Below, piece after piece: positions 20,434 through 28,970 of a DNA stretch of 60,228 bases. The stretch lies in the NCBI GenBank assembly GCA_026386955.1, contig JAPLMQ010000103.1, positions 1 to 60,228 on the forward strand, given 5' to 3'. The position numbers and the translations under genes are program-made. The notes beneath the pieces are model-generated. The model was not told the DNA's origin. It saw only the letters and a list, made by a program, of their open reading frames with translations, and searched no databases. The stretch's first letter is position 1. Every line of letters begins with the position of its first letter. The DNA comes from Planctomycetota bacterium (GTDB taxonomy: Bacteria > Planctomycetota > Phycisphaerae > Phycisphaerales > Phycisphaeraceae).

Positions 20434-21450
20434 ATGAAAACCCGCGTCCTCGGCAAGACCGGCGCCCGCGTCTCCGAAGTCGGCCTGGGCACCTGGCAGC
20501 TCGGCGGGGCCGACTGGGGAGCCCTCTCCGACGACGACGCCCTGCGCATCCTCCACCGCAGCGCCGACCTGGGCGTCAACCTCTACGACACCGCCGACGT
20601 CTACGGCTCGGGACGCAGCGAGTCGATCCTCTCCCGTTTCCTCAAGGAGAAAAGGGGCGGCGCCTGCATCGCCACCAAGCTCGGGCGGCGCGGCGACGCA
20701 CCCTATGGCTGGCCGCAGAACTTCACGCTCGACTTCGCCCGCCGGCAGACGCAGGAATCGATGCGCCGCCTGGGCGTCAACTCCATCTTCCTCCAGCAAT
20801 GGCACTGCATCCCCACCGACCAGCTCCGCCGCGGCGAGGTCTTCGACCACCTGCGCACCCTCAAGAAGGAGGGGCTCATCCAGCATTGGGGCGTGAGCGT
20901 CGAGTCGGTCGAGGAGGGCTTGCTCTGCATGGCCCAGGACGACTGCGCGACGCTGCAGGTGATCTACAACATCTTCCGCCAGAAGCTGACGACGGAGCTG
21001 ATCCCGCAGGCCAAGGCGAAGAACGTGGGCATCCTCGCCCGCGTGCCGCTCGCCAGCGGGCTGCTGGCCGGGGCGTTCAAGCCCGGGCACCGCTTCGACG
21101 CGAAGGACCACCGGCACTACAACGCGGACGGGAAGGCCTTCAACGTCGGCGAGACGTTCGCGGGCGTGCCCTTCGAGAAGGGCGTGGAGATCGCCGAGCA
21201 GGTGCGGCAGATTTTTCAGGCCGACCAGGCCGGCCATTCCCACGGCGGCGCGACGATGGCGCAGATGTCGCTGCGCTGGGTGCTGGACGACGCAGGCGTG
21301 TCGAGCGTGATCCCCGGGGCCTCGCGCGTCGCGCAGGCGGAGTCGAACGCCAGCGCGTCGCTGCTGCCCCCGCTCTCGGCGGAGGCCCACCGCTGGCTGC
21401 GCGACCTGTACGAGAGCCGGATCAAGCCGGCGATCCGCGGGCCGTATTGA
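20434..21450 (+). CDS. Aldo/keto reductase
   Basis: A 338-residue NADPH-dependent oxidoreductase of the AKR barrel fold. The catalytic tetrad is visible: D and Y in YDTADVYGSG, K in IATKLGRR, and H in LQQWHC. The C-terminal SVIPGASRVAQAESN is the usual cofactor-phosphate loop. Conservation begins at MKTRVLGKTGARVSEVGLG, so ATG 20434 is used; the upstream frame is not conserved in character. The substrate is not predictable. Confidence 0.92.
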   Translation: MKTRVLGKTGARVSEVGLGTWQLGGADWGALSDDDALRILHRSADLGVNLYDTADVYGSGRSESILSRFLKEKRGGACIATKLGRRGDAPYGWPQNFTLDFARRQTQESMRRLGVNSIFLQQWHCIPTDQLRRGEVFDHLRTLKKEGLIQHWGVSVESVEEGLLCMAQDDCATLQVIYNIFRQKLTTELIPQAKAKNVGILARVPLASGLLAGAFKPGHRFDAKDHRHYNADGKAFNVGETFAGVPFEKGVEIAEQVRQIFQADQAGHSHGGATMAQMSLRWVLDDAGVSSVIPGASRVAQAESNASASLLPPLSAEAHRWLRDLYESRIKPAIRGPY

Positions 21451-21485
21451 CCGGCCGCCCCGCAAAAATGCTACGCTCTGGCGTC

Positions 21486-23363
21486 ATGCGTCGCCGCCGG
21501 ATATTTCCGCACCTCGGATGGCTGCTGCTCAGCCTGATGGTCACCGCAGGGATCGTCGGGCCGACGACCACTTGGCTCAAGCCTGGCCTGATCCGCTGGA
21601 ATCATCTCCGGCAGCTCACCTCGCCCAACCCCGGCCCGCGCGAACGGGCGCTCAATTTCGTCATCGCCCACGCCCGCGGCGACAAGCTGCTCCTCGACGG
21701 GGCGATCGAGCGCCTCTCCGTCGCCGACACGAAGAACTTCGTGCAGATCGCGAACGCGCTGGAATACGCGGGCCAGTGGCGCCGGCCGACGATCCCGCCG
21801 CGCCCGTGGCTGCGCTGGCTGGGGCTGCTCGCGGCCGACAAGGACCCGCAGTCGCGGATCGCCGCCGCCCAGCGGCTGGGGGAGTCGACCGACCTGCTGG
21901 ACCGCGCCGACGCGCAGGAGCTGCTCAGCACGCTGACCAGCGACCCCGCCGACGACGTGCGCTTCAACGGGCTGATCGCGGCGGCGGCGGCGGTCGGGGC
22001 CGGGTCGGACTCGCGCGAGCTGCGGATGATGCTCTGGCGGGCCACGGAGGACGCCAGCCCCGCCGTCGCGCGCGAGGCCTGGATCTTCGTGGGCCTGCGT
22101 CGCCCGAGGCGGCCGGTCGACCCCGCGCCCCTGTCAAGCCGCCCGATGATCGGCGAGGCCGCGGTCTGGGCGGCCGCGATGACCATGACCGGGGATCTCC
22201 GTCTCGTGGGCGACCTCCTCGACGACGAGGACTCGGAGCCGACGGCCCGCGCGATGGCGGTCTACGGGCTCGCGGTCTCCCCCACCGCAGCCCCCGCGGC
22301 CGAGATCCTCCGGCGGTGGCTCACCTACCGCCCCCCCGCCCTGACGCCCGGCACGCAGGCGATCCTTTGGCGCACGATCCTCGCCGCCCCGCTCGACCCC
22401 GACGGCCGCCGGCCCGACGCCATCGACGAACTCCTGCTCAAGATCGCGATCGTGCCCGAATCCGCCTCGCGCCCCGCGGCCCCGCGGGATCAGAGCGCCG
22501 GCTCCGTCGCCGTGCCCACGACCCGCCCCGCCACAGGCGCCGCGCCCGCCACCGGCCCGGCCCCGCTGTCGCGCGAAGCGCTGCTCCGCCCGCTCCTCGC
22601 CGCCGCCCAGTTCCGCCACGGCCTGGCCACCGAGGCCGGCCTGCCCCGCCTCATCGAGGGCGACCCGCTCCTCGCCGCCGCCGCCATGGCGGGCACGCCG
22701 CGCGACAAGTTCGTCCTCCGCATCCCCGACGAAGCGCCCGACGTCCTGCATCTATTGGCCTTCTCATCCACAAAAGACCCGCAGCCCGCCCAGGTCTACA
22801 AGCTCTTCACCTCCGACGTCCCCGCGATCCGCGACCACGCCTGCCTCCTCGCCTCCGAGCGGCTGACGCCGGAGCAGAACGCCGCCCTCATCCGCGACGG
22901 GTTCAAGGATTTCGACGACCGCGCCAAGATGTCCGCCGCGGTCCTGGCCGGCCTCACCGGCCTCGAGCCCGACCTGCTCAAGCAAAAGATGACCGACGAG
23001 GACATCTGGATGGTCCAGCAGATCATGCGATTGGGGATGTGGATGCAGGGGAAGCTGCCCGACGTGGAGGGGGCGCTCCCGGGACTGCTGACGCGCGACG
23101 ACATGCCGCGAACGACGCTGATGCTGGCGATGCTCCATCGCAAGCACCCGCAGGCGCTCGACTACCTGCTCAACCCCCGCGGCGAGCCGTGGCCCGGCTT
23201 GGCGGACCTGCTCACGTACCAGGCTTGGTGGCCGGTGCTGCGCCACTACCTGCCCGACGACGCCCCGCCGCTCTGGCCCTGGGGCGACCGCGCGTTGGTG
23301 CAGTTCCAGCTCGACACGCTGCGCGACTGGCGCGTGCTGAACGCGCCGCCGCGGTCGCCATGA
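21486..23363 (+). CDS. Membrane-anchored HEAT-like repeat protein, unknown role
   Basis: About 625 residues. An N-terminal anchor (HLGWLLLSLMVTAGIVGP) follows a short Arg-rich head, then several hundred helical, Ala/Leu-rich residues with recurring units such as DPQSRIAAAQRLGES and AVAREAWIFVGLRRP, which suggest degenerate HEAT repeats. A Pro/Ala/Thr linker lies near residue 345. No catalytic motif is seen. ATG 21486 is preceded by TACGCT at 21472-21477; ATG 21468 in the same frame is possible. The role could be scaffolding at the membrane, but this is inference. Confidence 0.6.
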   Translation: MRRRRIFPHLGWLLLSLMVTAGIVGPTTTWLKPGLIRWNHLRQLTSPNPGPRERALNFVIAHARGDKLLLDGAIERLSVADTKNFVQIANALEYAGQWRRPTIPPRPWLRWLGLLAADKDPQSRIAAAQRLGESTDLLDRADAQELLSTLTSDPADDVRFNGLIAAAAAVGAGSDSRELRMMLWRATEDASPAVAREAWIFVGLRRPRRPVDPAPLSSRPMIGEAAVWAAAMTMTGDLRLVGDLLDDEDSEPTARAMAVYGLAVSPTAAPAAEILRRWLTYRPPALTPGTQAILWRTILAAPLDPDGRRPDAIDELLLKIAIVPESASRPAAPRDQSAGSVAVPTTRPATGAAPATGPAPLSREALLRPLLAAAQFRHGLATEAGLPRLIEGDPLLAAAAMAGTPRDKFVLRIPDEAPDVLHLLAFSSTKDPQPAQVYKLFTSDVPAIRDHACLLASERLTPEQNAALIRDGFKDFDDRAKMSAAVLAGLTGLEPDLLKQKMTDEDIWMVQQIMRLGMWMQGKLPDVEGALPGLLTRDDMPRTTLMLAMLHRKHPQALDYLLNPRGEPWPGLADLLTYQAWWPVLRHYLPDDAPPLWPWGDRALVQFQLDTLRDWRVLNAPPRSP

Positions 23364-23374
23364 TGGCGCGTCGG

Positions 23375-23380
23375 TAGAAT
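23375..23380 (+). promoter_or_regulatory. Candidate -10 box for the zinc-ribbon gene
   Basis: TAGAAT would start a transcript near 23387. An AAGGGGG ribosome binding site at 23411-23417 then precedes ATG 23423. Confidence 0.4.
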
Positions 23381-23422
23381 GCGTCCGCGGGTCTCGCAAA
23401 TGCGGCCTGCAAGGGGGCCTTG

Positions 23423-25291
23423 ATGAGCATTTCCGTTCCCTGTTCCTGCGGCAAGAAACTGGCGGCTCCGGACAATCTCGCGGGCAAGAAGGCGAAATGC
23501 CCAGGTTGCGGGAAGGTGCTGCAGATCCCTGCCGCCGGAGGTGTCGGCCGCGCAGCCACGCCCTCGGCGACAAGCTCCGCCAAACCTGCGGCTCCGCCCC
23601 GCAGCACCGCGGCGCCGGCCCCCCCGCCCGCGATCGACCTCGATGTCCCCGCCGGGCTCGCCGCCGACGAGCCCGCTGAATACGACCTCGACCTTCCCGA
23701 CGACCTCGCGACGTCCAAGCCCGCGGCCGCGGCCCCGCAAAGGGCATCCGCCCAACCCGAGACGGAGACAGACAAGCCGCACGTCCCCCCCGCCGCAGCC
23801 AGCCGCAAATGCCCCGCCTGCAAGGAGCCGATGGGCGCGAAGGACATCACCTGCAAGCTCTGCGGCTTCTCCCCCGGCACCGGCAACTACGTCGGCTCCG
23901 CCCAGCGCTACGCGACGCACGAGAAGACCCGCAGCTTCGGCTCGCTCTTCGGCATCGACCTCAACGTCTACACCCTCTCCGTTCTGGGCGTGCTCTTCTG
24001 CTGCGCCGCCGCCCTTCTCGTCTGGTTTTTCACCGGCCCGGGCGCGAAGTTCCAGGTCATCGAAGTCCAGACCGCCGACCGCGTCTTGGCGGTCGCCTCC
24101 GCCAACTTCGAGCCTGAGTTCCATCCAGGGCCGGGCGTCATCACCAAGCGGGCCGACCCCGACCTTCTCCCCGACGGAATCAAGGGCGAATACTGCATGG
24201 GCGGCACGGAGCAGATCGTCATCACCCGCCCCAACCCCAAGGGCGATTGGGTCGTCGCCCACGTGGCCCTCTCGCAGGGGCTCATGCGCGGGCTCAAGCA
24301 GGAGGCGGGCTACAACGTGACCTTCCTCGAGACGTCGTTCAAGATCCTCGGCGGCCCGACGCCCATCAGCCCCACGCTCGTCGCCATGAGCCTCAACGAC
24401 CCCGAGAAGAAGACCCAGCCGTCGCTCAACATGAGCTTCGCCCAGGCAGGCACAGCCGACCCGAACTTCCTCGTGCCCGCCGGCTACAAGCCTTCGCACG
24501 AGGACTTCAAGCGCGACGACCGCAACCAGATCACGGGGGGCAAGATGGACTTCGACGCCAAGTCGGGGCTCAGCGGAACGATCTCCTTCCGCTCCTATCA
24601 CTCCCGGGCCGATGACCAGTTCGGCACCGACAGCATCTCCGCCACGGGGCTGCTCAAGGCGGTCGACCCCAAGGGAGTGAGCCTCGACTACAGCTACAAC
24701 GGCTACGCGATGGGGCTCACATGGACGGGCGGAAACGCATGGTTCACCAAGGGAAACTACCGCAAACCGCAACTTCCCACCGACTACCACAAGTTCGACC
24801 TGACCTTGATCTTCCCGCGCCCCAAGGGCGTCGACCGTGTCACCGTCCAGTTGGCAGGGCTCGACATCGGCAGCCTCAACATCGCCGGCGCCGCCAAGCG
24901 AAGCGAGCCCCCGCCCGACCTGAACAAGCCTTCGGGCGAGCCGTTGACCGACTACCTCGGCGCCCTCGTGAAGGCCCGCAAGAAGGCGATGGGCGTGATA
25001 TCCGACAGCAACCTGCGGCAGATCCGCATCGTGCTGATGGACTACGTCGAGAAGAACCACGGCCTGTGGCCCGAGCGGCTCGAGGACGTGCCCGAGCTTG
25101 AGCGCAACCTGGTCAACCCCAAGACGGGCGAGAAGCTGGGATACATCTACGTCATGCCCGCGGCCAACGACCGCGACATCAAGAGTCCCGAGAAGACGAT
25201 CGTGGTCTACGAGGCCGAGGGCGGCAAGCCGATGCCCGGCGGGGACGTGCTCTTCGCGGATGGATCGATCGGGAAGGCGACGGGGAATTGA
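23423..25291 (+). CDS. Zinc-ribbon membrane protein with pseudopilin-like C-terminus
   Basis: This 622-residue protein begins with a zinc ribbon (CSCGKK...CPGCGK, residues 8-35). A Pro/Ala linker and a second ribbon (CPACK...CKLCG, near 130-150) follow. One transmembrane helix (LSVLGVLFCCAAALLVWFF, near 190) and a large domain of unknown fold come next. The last 110 residues (SNLRQIRIVLMDYVEKNHGLWP and GDVLFADGSIG) resemble the end of planctomycete pseudopilin-like (DUF1559-type) proteins, where a short sequence for display closes the fold. ATG 23423 has AAGGGGG 5-6 nt upstream. The function is unknown. Confidence 0.65.
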   Translation: MSISVPCSCGKKLAAPDNLAGKKAKCPGCGKVLQIPAAGGVGRAATPSATSSAKPAAPPRSTAAPAPPPAIDLDVPAGLAADEPAEYDLDLPDDLATSKPAAAAPQRASAQPETETDKPHVPPAAASRKCPACKEPMGAKDITCKLCGFSPGTGNYVGSAQRYATHEKTRSFGSLFGIDLNVYTLSVLGVLFCCAAALLVWFFTGPGAKFQVIEVQTADRVLAVASANFEPEFHPGPGVITKRADPDLLPDGIKGEYCMGGTEQIVITRPNPKGDWVVAHVALSQGLMRGLKQEAGYNVTFLETSFKILGGPTPISPTLVAMSLNDPEKKTQPSLNMSFAQAGTADPNFLVPAGYKPSHEDFKRDDRNQITGGKMDFDAKSGLSGTISFRSYHSRADDQFGTDSISATGLLKAVDPKGVSLDYSYNGYAMGLTWTGGNAWFTKGNYRKPQLPTDYHKFDLTLIFPRPKGVDRVTVQLAGLDIGSLNIAGAAKRSEPPPDLNKPSGEPLTDYLGALVKARKKAMGVISDSNLRQIRIVLMDYVEKNHGLWPERLEDVPELERNLVNPKTGEKLGYIYVMPAANDRDIKSPEKTIVVYEAEGGKPMPGGDVLFADGSIGKATGN

Positions 25292-25561
25292 GGTTGGCCA
25301 AGCCCCCCTGCCCACTCCCTGGGCATCGTTGCGAGCCTGACCGGTTTCTAGCCGATGATCAATGGAGGCAAGGAGCGTCACCCGAATTGATGAAAATTGT
25401 CGTAGACGGCTAAAACGACTGAAAACGCGGGTTTTGCTGGAAATTCAGGCGGCCCCCGACGTACTGTTTAAGCGAAGCGCCGACAGGCAATGGCACGCGG
25501 CTTGTATGCGTTTGGCTTCTGTGTCGATGCTGGTCTCCGGAGGCTTGCGGAGGTCCCGGCC

Positions 25562-26371
25562 ATGTTCAAGCGCGAACGGATCGATCTTTCCCTTCCCTCC
25601 CTTCGTCCGCTGGTGCGCTATGTCGACCCGGACCAGGCGATCGTCGAGCTGCGGATCCAGCCGCCACGGCGATCCTCCCTTCAGGATTCCCTTCAGGGCT
25701 CGCCGCCCGGGCCGCGCCCGCCGACCGACGTGCTGATCGAGGTCAAGGGCCCCGACGGCTTCAACGACGAGCAGCGCGTCACCATCGGCCCCGGCGACGA
25801 GCAGCAGACCCTGCGCTTCCAGATCATCCACCCCCGCCGGTGGTGGCCCGCCGGCATGGGCGAGCAGCCGCTCTACAGCCTCACCGCCAGCCTCTTCGTC
25901 GACGGCGTGCCCCTTGAGACGCGCTGCACGACCATCGGGCTCACCTCCGTCCGCCGCTCCGCCGACGCCCCGCGCCCCGGCATCGGCCGCGGGCCGACCG
26001 AGCTCCTCGTCAACAGCGAGGTCTGCCCCATCCGCAGCATCCTCCCGGTCGACCTCATCGACGAGCGCCGGCTGCTGCCCGTCGGCGGGCAGTCGCTGCT
26101 GATCGTCCGCGGGCACTACGGCCCCGACGTGCTGTACGACTCGGCCGACCGCACGGGGCTGCTGCTGATCCAGACCGTCCCGATCCACCCCGACGGCGAG
26201 CCGGAGATCGACGTGGCGGCCGAGGTCGACCGCCTCTCGGCCCACCCGAGCCTGGCGGGCTGGTTCGTGGGGCACATGGGCAAGATGCGCGAGCGCCTCG
26301 CGGAGCGCATCCGCGAGCTGGACCCGTCGCGCAATGTCTTCCTCGACTTCCCCGGCACGACCGCGGCGTGA
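25562..26371 (+). CDS. GH2-like beta-sandwich protein without catalytic barrel
   Basis: This 269-residue protein contains PRRWWPAGMGEQPLYSLTA followed by TTIGLTSVR, which closely matches the immunoglobulin-like domain of GH2 beta-mannosidase/beta-galactosidase-type enzymes. In those enzymes this domain leads into the TIM barrel. Here the following region (LLVNSEVCPIRSILP...LIVRGHYGPDVLYDSADRTGLLLIQTVP) keeps an outline of the first barrel strands, then ends after PSLAGWFVGHMGK with no catalytic Glu region. It may be a truncated remnant or a repurposed small protein. GGAGG at 25549-25553 fixes ATG 25562 in preference to the ATG at 25490. Confidence 0.6.
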   Translation: MFKRERIDLSLPSLRPLVRYVDPDQAIVELRIQPPRRSSLQDSLQGSPPGPRPPTDVLIEVKGPDGFNDEQRVTIGPGDEQQTLRFQIIHPRRWWPAGMGEQPLYSLTASLFVDGVPLETRCTTIGLTSVRRSADAPRPGIGRGPTELLVNSEVCPIRSILPVDLIDERRLLPVGGQSLLIVRGHYGPDVLYDSADRTGLLLIQTVPIHPDGEPEIDVAAEVDRLSAHPSLAGWFVGHMGKMRERLAERIRELDPSRNVFLDFPGTTAA

Positions 26372-26390
26372 GGGGTGGCGATGCGATGTC

Positions 26391-26503
26391 TTGTTAGCCG
26401 GACGCGCCAGCGACGGATGTTTGAATTGGTCTTCCGCGAGTTTCCGATGATATTGGTCGCTACAGGCGGACTAACCTCCGTCGCTGGCGCGTCCGGCTAA
26501 CAA
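26391..26503. repeat. Element A4: 31-nt inverted repeat, one mismatch
   Basis: Arms 26391-26421 and 26473-26503 surround a 51-nt loop and differ at one base. Compared with A2, both arms carry the same paired change (GCGCCAGCG for GCGCAAGCG), so complementarity is kept. The element begins 19 nt after the preceding stop codon. Confidence 0.9.
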
Positions 26504-26619
26504 AGGCGCGTGCCCCGCAACCCCGCCTTCGATTCCCATACAATCCGCGGCGCCCCGCAAGACGGCGCGTCGATCCGCGTTGTCCTGTGGGGAGCCGCAC
26601 GCCCCAACGGGAATCGCCC

Positions 26620-27549
26620 ATGCCGCAGCACGCCCGCCGTTCCGCGCTTGACCTGCTTCGCCGCCCCGCCGGGCGATTGTTCGTCTCGGCGCTGATCTGC
26701 GCCGGCGCGGCCGCATCGGCCACGACGTTCTTCGCCATCGCCCGCGCCGACGAACCCGTCGCCGCGACCACTGCCGCGCCGTCCGCCACGGCTCCCGCCA
26801 CGACGTCGCCCGCCACCGCCACCTCGGCCCCTACTGTCTCACCCGAGGCCTCCGCCTGGCTCGACAAGATCGAGGCCAAGGCCGCGACGATCCGCACCCT
26901 CGAGTGCAAGCTCCGCTACGACCGCACGCAGGGCCTGCTCAAGGACACGCAGGCCCGGTTCGGCTCACTGACTTATCGCACCGGGCCCGTGCCGGGATTC
27001 GCCGTGCACTTCGACCGCCTCTACGTCGACGGCCGCAACGAGCGCAGCAACCGGTGGTACATCTACGACGGCACATGGCTGGTCGAGAAGCTCGAGGACC
27101 AGAAGCAGTTCTTCAAGCGGCAGATCGTGCCGCCCGACGCCCCCGCCGACCGGCGCGACCCGCTCGCGCTGGGCGAGGGGCCCTTCGCCGTGCCGGTGAC
27201 GATGAACAAGCAGCGCGTGCTCCGGCGGTACCAGGTAGAACTGGTCCCGCCCGTCGCGCTGCCTGCCAGCGCCGACCCCGCCAAGGGCGAGCTCGCCAAC
27301 AGCGTCCACATCCGGATGGTCCCGCACGACCAGGACTCGGCCTCGTTCCAGGAGATCGACATCTGGTACGACCGCGAGTCGCTCCTGCCGGTGAAGGTCC
27401 GCTCGCTCAACGACTCCAAGACCGAGTCGGTGATCCAACTGCGCGAGCCGCAGGTGAACCAGCCGATCGAGTCGGGCGTCTTCGACACGTCGCTGCCCAA
27501 GGGCGAGGGCTGGCGGACGGAGGTCACGCCGTGGGAGAAGGGGCATTGA
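26620..27549 (+). CDS. Secreted LolA-like lipoprotein-carrier-fold protein
   Basis: This 309-residue protein has a signal peptide (LFVSALICAGAAASATTFF, cleavage near ARADE). An Ala/Thr-rich spacer precedes a half-barrel resembling LolA/LolB folds: TIRTLECKLRYDRTQGLL, RWYIYDGTWLVEKLED, EIDIWYDRESLLPVKVRSL and SGVFDTSLPKGEGW. Such proteins carry lipids or lipoproteins across the periplasm or bind hydrophobic ligands. The exact cargo is not predictable. A TACAAT box at 26539-26544 could drive it with a leader of about 70 nt. Confidence 0.7.
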   Translation: MPQHARRSALDLLRRPAGRLFVSALICAGAAASATTFFAIARADEPVAATTAAPSATAPATTSPATATSAPTVSPEASAWLDKIEAKAATIRTLECKLRYDRTQGLLKDTQARFGSLTYRTGPVPGFAVHFDRLYVDGRNERSNRWYIYDGTWLVEKLEDQKQFFKRQIVPPDAPADRRDPLALGEGPFAVPVTMNKQRVLRRYQVELVPPVALPASADPAKGELANSVHIRMVPHDQDSASFQEIDIWYDRESLLPVKVRSLNDSKTESVIQLREPQVNQPIESGVFDTSLPKGEGWRTEVTPWEKGH

Positions 27550-27584
27550 AGCGCGGTGATGGGCCATGCAAGAGCGAGGCTCTT

Positions 27585-27769
27585 TCTGGTGCCACATGTC
27601 ATCGTACTCGTGACATGTGCCGGTCAACGGACGGCTTCGCGCCTTGCGGAGCCCTCGTCAAATCGTTGCAGACAACCCACGATTCAAGGGGTTTCACCGC
27701 CTCCGGTTGAAGTGGAGTTCACATCCACCCAAGACACATGTCACGAGTACGATGACATGTGGCACCAGA
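27585..27769. repeat. Element C1: perfect 35-nt inverted repeat with nested hairpins
   Basis: Arms 27585-27619 and 27735-27769 are exact reverse complements around a 115-nt loop. Each arm contains CACATGTCA-N9-TGACATGTG and can fold alone. It lies between two convergent genes, 9 nt before the aminotransferase stop and 35 nt after the LolA-like stop. A separate AGAGC-gag-GCTCT hairpin precedes it at about 27571-27583. Confidence 0.9.
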
Positions 27770-27778
27770 CAGGTTCCC

Positions 27779-28933
27779 TCACGGCAGCGCCGCCACCAAC
27801 CGGTCGATCTGCTCGACCGTGTTGTAGAAATGCGGGCTCGCCCTCAGTTTTCCCTCCCGGACGACGATCACGATCCCGCGCTGCTCCAGGTCCCGCGCGA
27901 TCTGGTGCAGGGGCGGCGTGGCGCGCAGGCCCTTCTCCGGCGGCGAGAAGACGACGATCCCGCTGCGCTCGTCTGCGTGGTCGCGCGGGCTGAAGACGCC
28001 GTAGCCCTTCGCCTCCAGCCCCGCGCAGAGGCGGGCCGTCAGCGCCTCGATCCGCGCCCAAACCTTGTCGAGCCCGACCTCCAGCAGCAGCTCCAAGCTC
28101 GCGCCCAGGCCGAGGATGCCCGGGATGTTGTAGCTCCCCGGCTCGAACCTTCGCGCGTCGGGCTGGAACTCGAACTGGTAGTTCCCGTAGTCCGACGCGT
28201 TGACCATGTTCATCCAGCCCACCACGTTGGGGTGGAGGACCTGCGCGAGGTCGGCCCGGCAGTAGAAGATCCCGCAACCCTCGGGCGAGAGCAGCCACTT
28301 GTGCCCGTCGGCCGAGAGGAAATCGATGCCCAGCGACTCAACATCGACCGGGAATGCGCCGAGACTCTGAATGGCGTCGACGCAGAGGTAGCCCCCGGCT
28401 TGATGGACCATGTCGGCGATCGGCTTCAAGTCGATGCGGAACCCCGAGGCGTACTGCACATGCGAGATCGAGACAACGCGCGTCCTGCGGGTGATCGCCT
28501 CGACGATGTCCTCGACCTCGATGCGCCCGTCGGCATGCTGCGGGGCCTCGATCACCTCGACGCTCTGCTTGCGCAGGTCCTCCCACGGGTAACGGTTCGC
28601 GGGGTATTCGACGCCGGTGATGACGACGTTGTCGCCCGGGGCCCAGCGCAGCCCCTTGGCGACGAGGCTGAGGCCGAAGGAGGTGTTGGGGATGAAGGCG
28701 ATCTCGGCTTCATCCACGGCGCCGATGAGGCGGGCGGCGAACTTCTTGACCTCGCGGGCGCGGGAGTACCAGCCGGACTGGACGTAGGCGAGCCCGGCCG
28801 CCTGGTCGGCGAAGGCGTGCATGGCGGCGGCGGCCCGGCCGGAGATCGGCGCGACGCCGGCGTGGTTGAAGAAGTCGATCCGGCGGAGGATCGGGAACTC
28901 GGCCGCGAAATCGGGGGCGTGCTGGCTTGCCAT
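27779..28933 (-). CDS. Class V aminotransferase (cysteine desulfurase/kynureninase-like)
   Basis: This 384-residue PLP enzyme shows the family outline: FFNHAGVAPISG at the N-terminus, PNTSFGLSLVAKGL, VEYPANRYPW, SHVQYASGFRID, VDAIQSLGAFPVD and the PLP lysine in SADGHKWLLSPEG. The C-terminal ERSGIVVFSP is also typical. Active-site Cys candidates for desulfurase chemistry are not obvious, so an isopenicillin-N-epimerase-like or other transaminase role is equally possible. ATG 28933 begins at MASQHAPDF. The TPR/peptidase gene diverges from it 37 nt away. Confidence 0.85.
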   Translation of the reverse strand: MASQHAPDFAAEFPILRRIDFFNHAGVAPISGRAAAAMHAFADQAAGLAYVQSGWYSRAREVKKFAARLIGAVDEAEIAFIPNTSFGLSLVAKGLRWAPGDNVVITGVEYPANRYPWEDLRKQSVEVIEAPQHADGRIEVEDIVEAITRRTRVVSISHVQYASGFRIDLKPIADMVHQAGGYLCVDAIQSLGAFPVDVESLGIDFLSADGHKWLLSPEGCGIFYCRADLAQVLHPNVVGWMNMVNASDYGNYQFEFQPDARRFEPGSYNIPGILGLGASLELLLEVGLDKVWARIEALTARLCAGLEAKGYGVFSPRDHADERSGIVVFSPPEKGLRATPPLHQIARDLEQRGIVIVVREGKLRASPHFYNTVEQIDRLVAALP

Positions 28934-28941
28934 CGCCGACG

Positions 28942-28951
28942 ATCCTAAACT
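28942..28951. promoter_or_regulatory. Overlapping divergent -10 boxes
   Basis: TAAACT (28946-28951, plus strand) serves the TPR/peptidase gene. TAGGAT (28947-28942, minus strand) lies 8 nt before the aminotransferase ATG. The two hexamers share two bases in a 37-bp divergent spacer, so polymerase binding at one should exclude the other. Confidence 0.4.
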
Positions 28952-28970
28952 AACGCATCGGAGCCGACAC

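Noticed and set aside
3865..26503. Family A elements as a CRISPR array or as insertion sequences.
   Set aside because: Copies are scattered several kilobases apart, inverted and not directly repeated, with no cas genes. No transposase frame or target duplication is visible.
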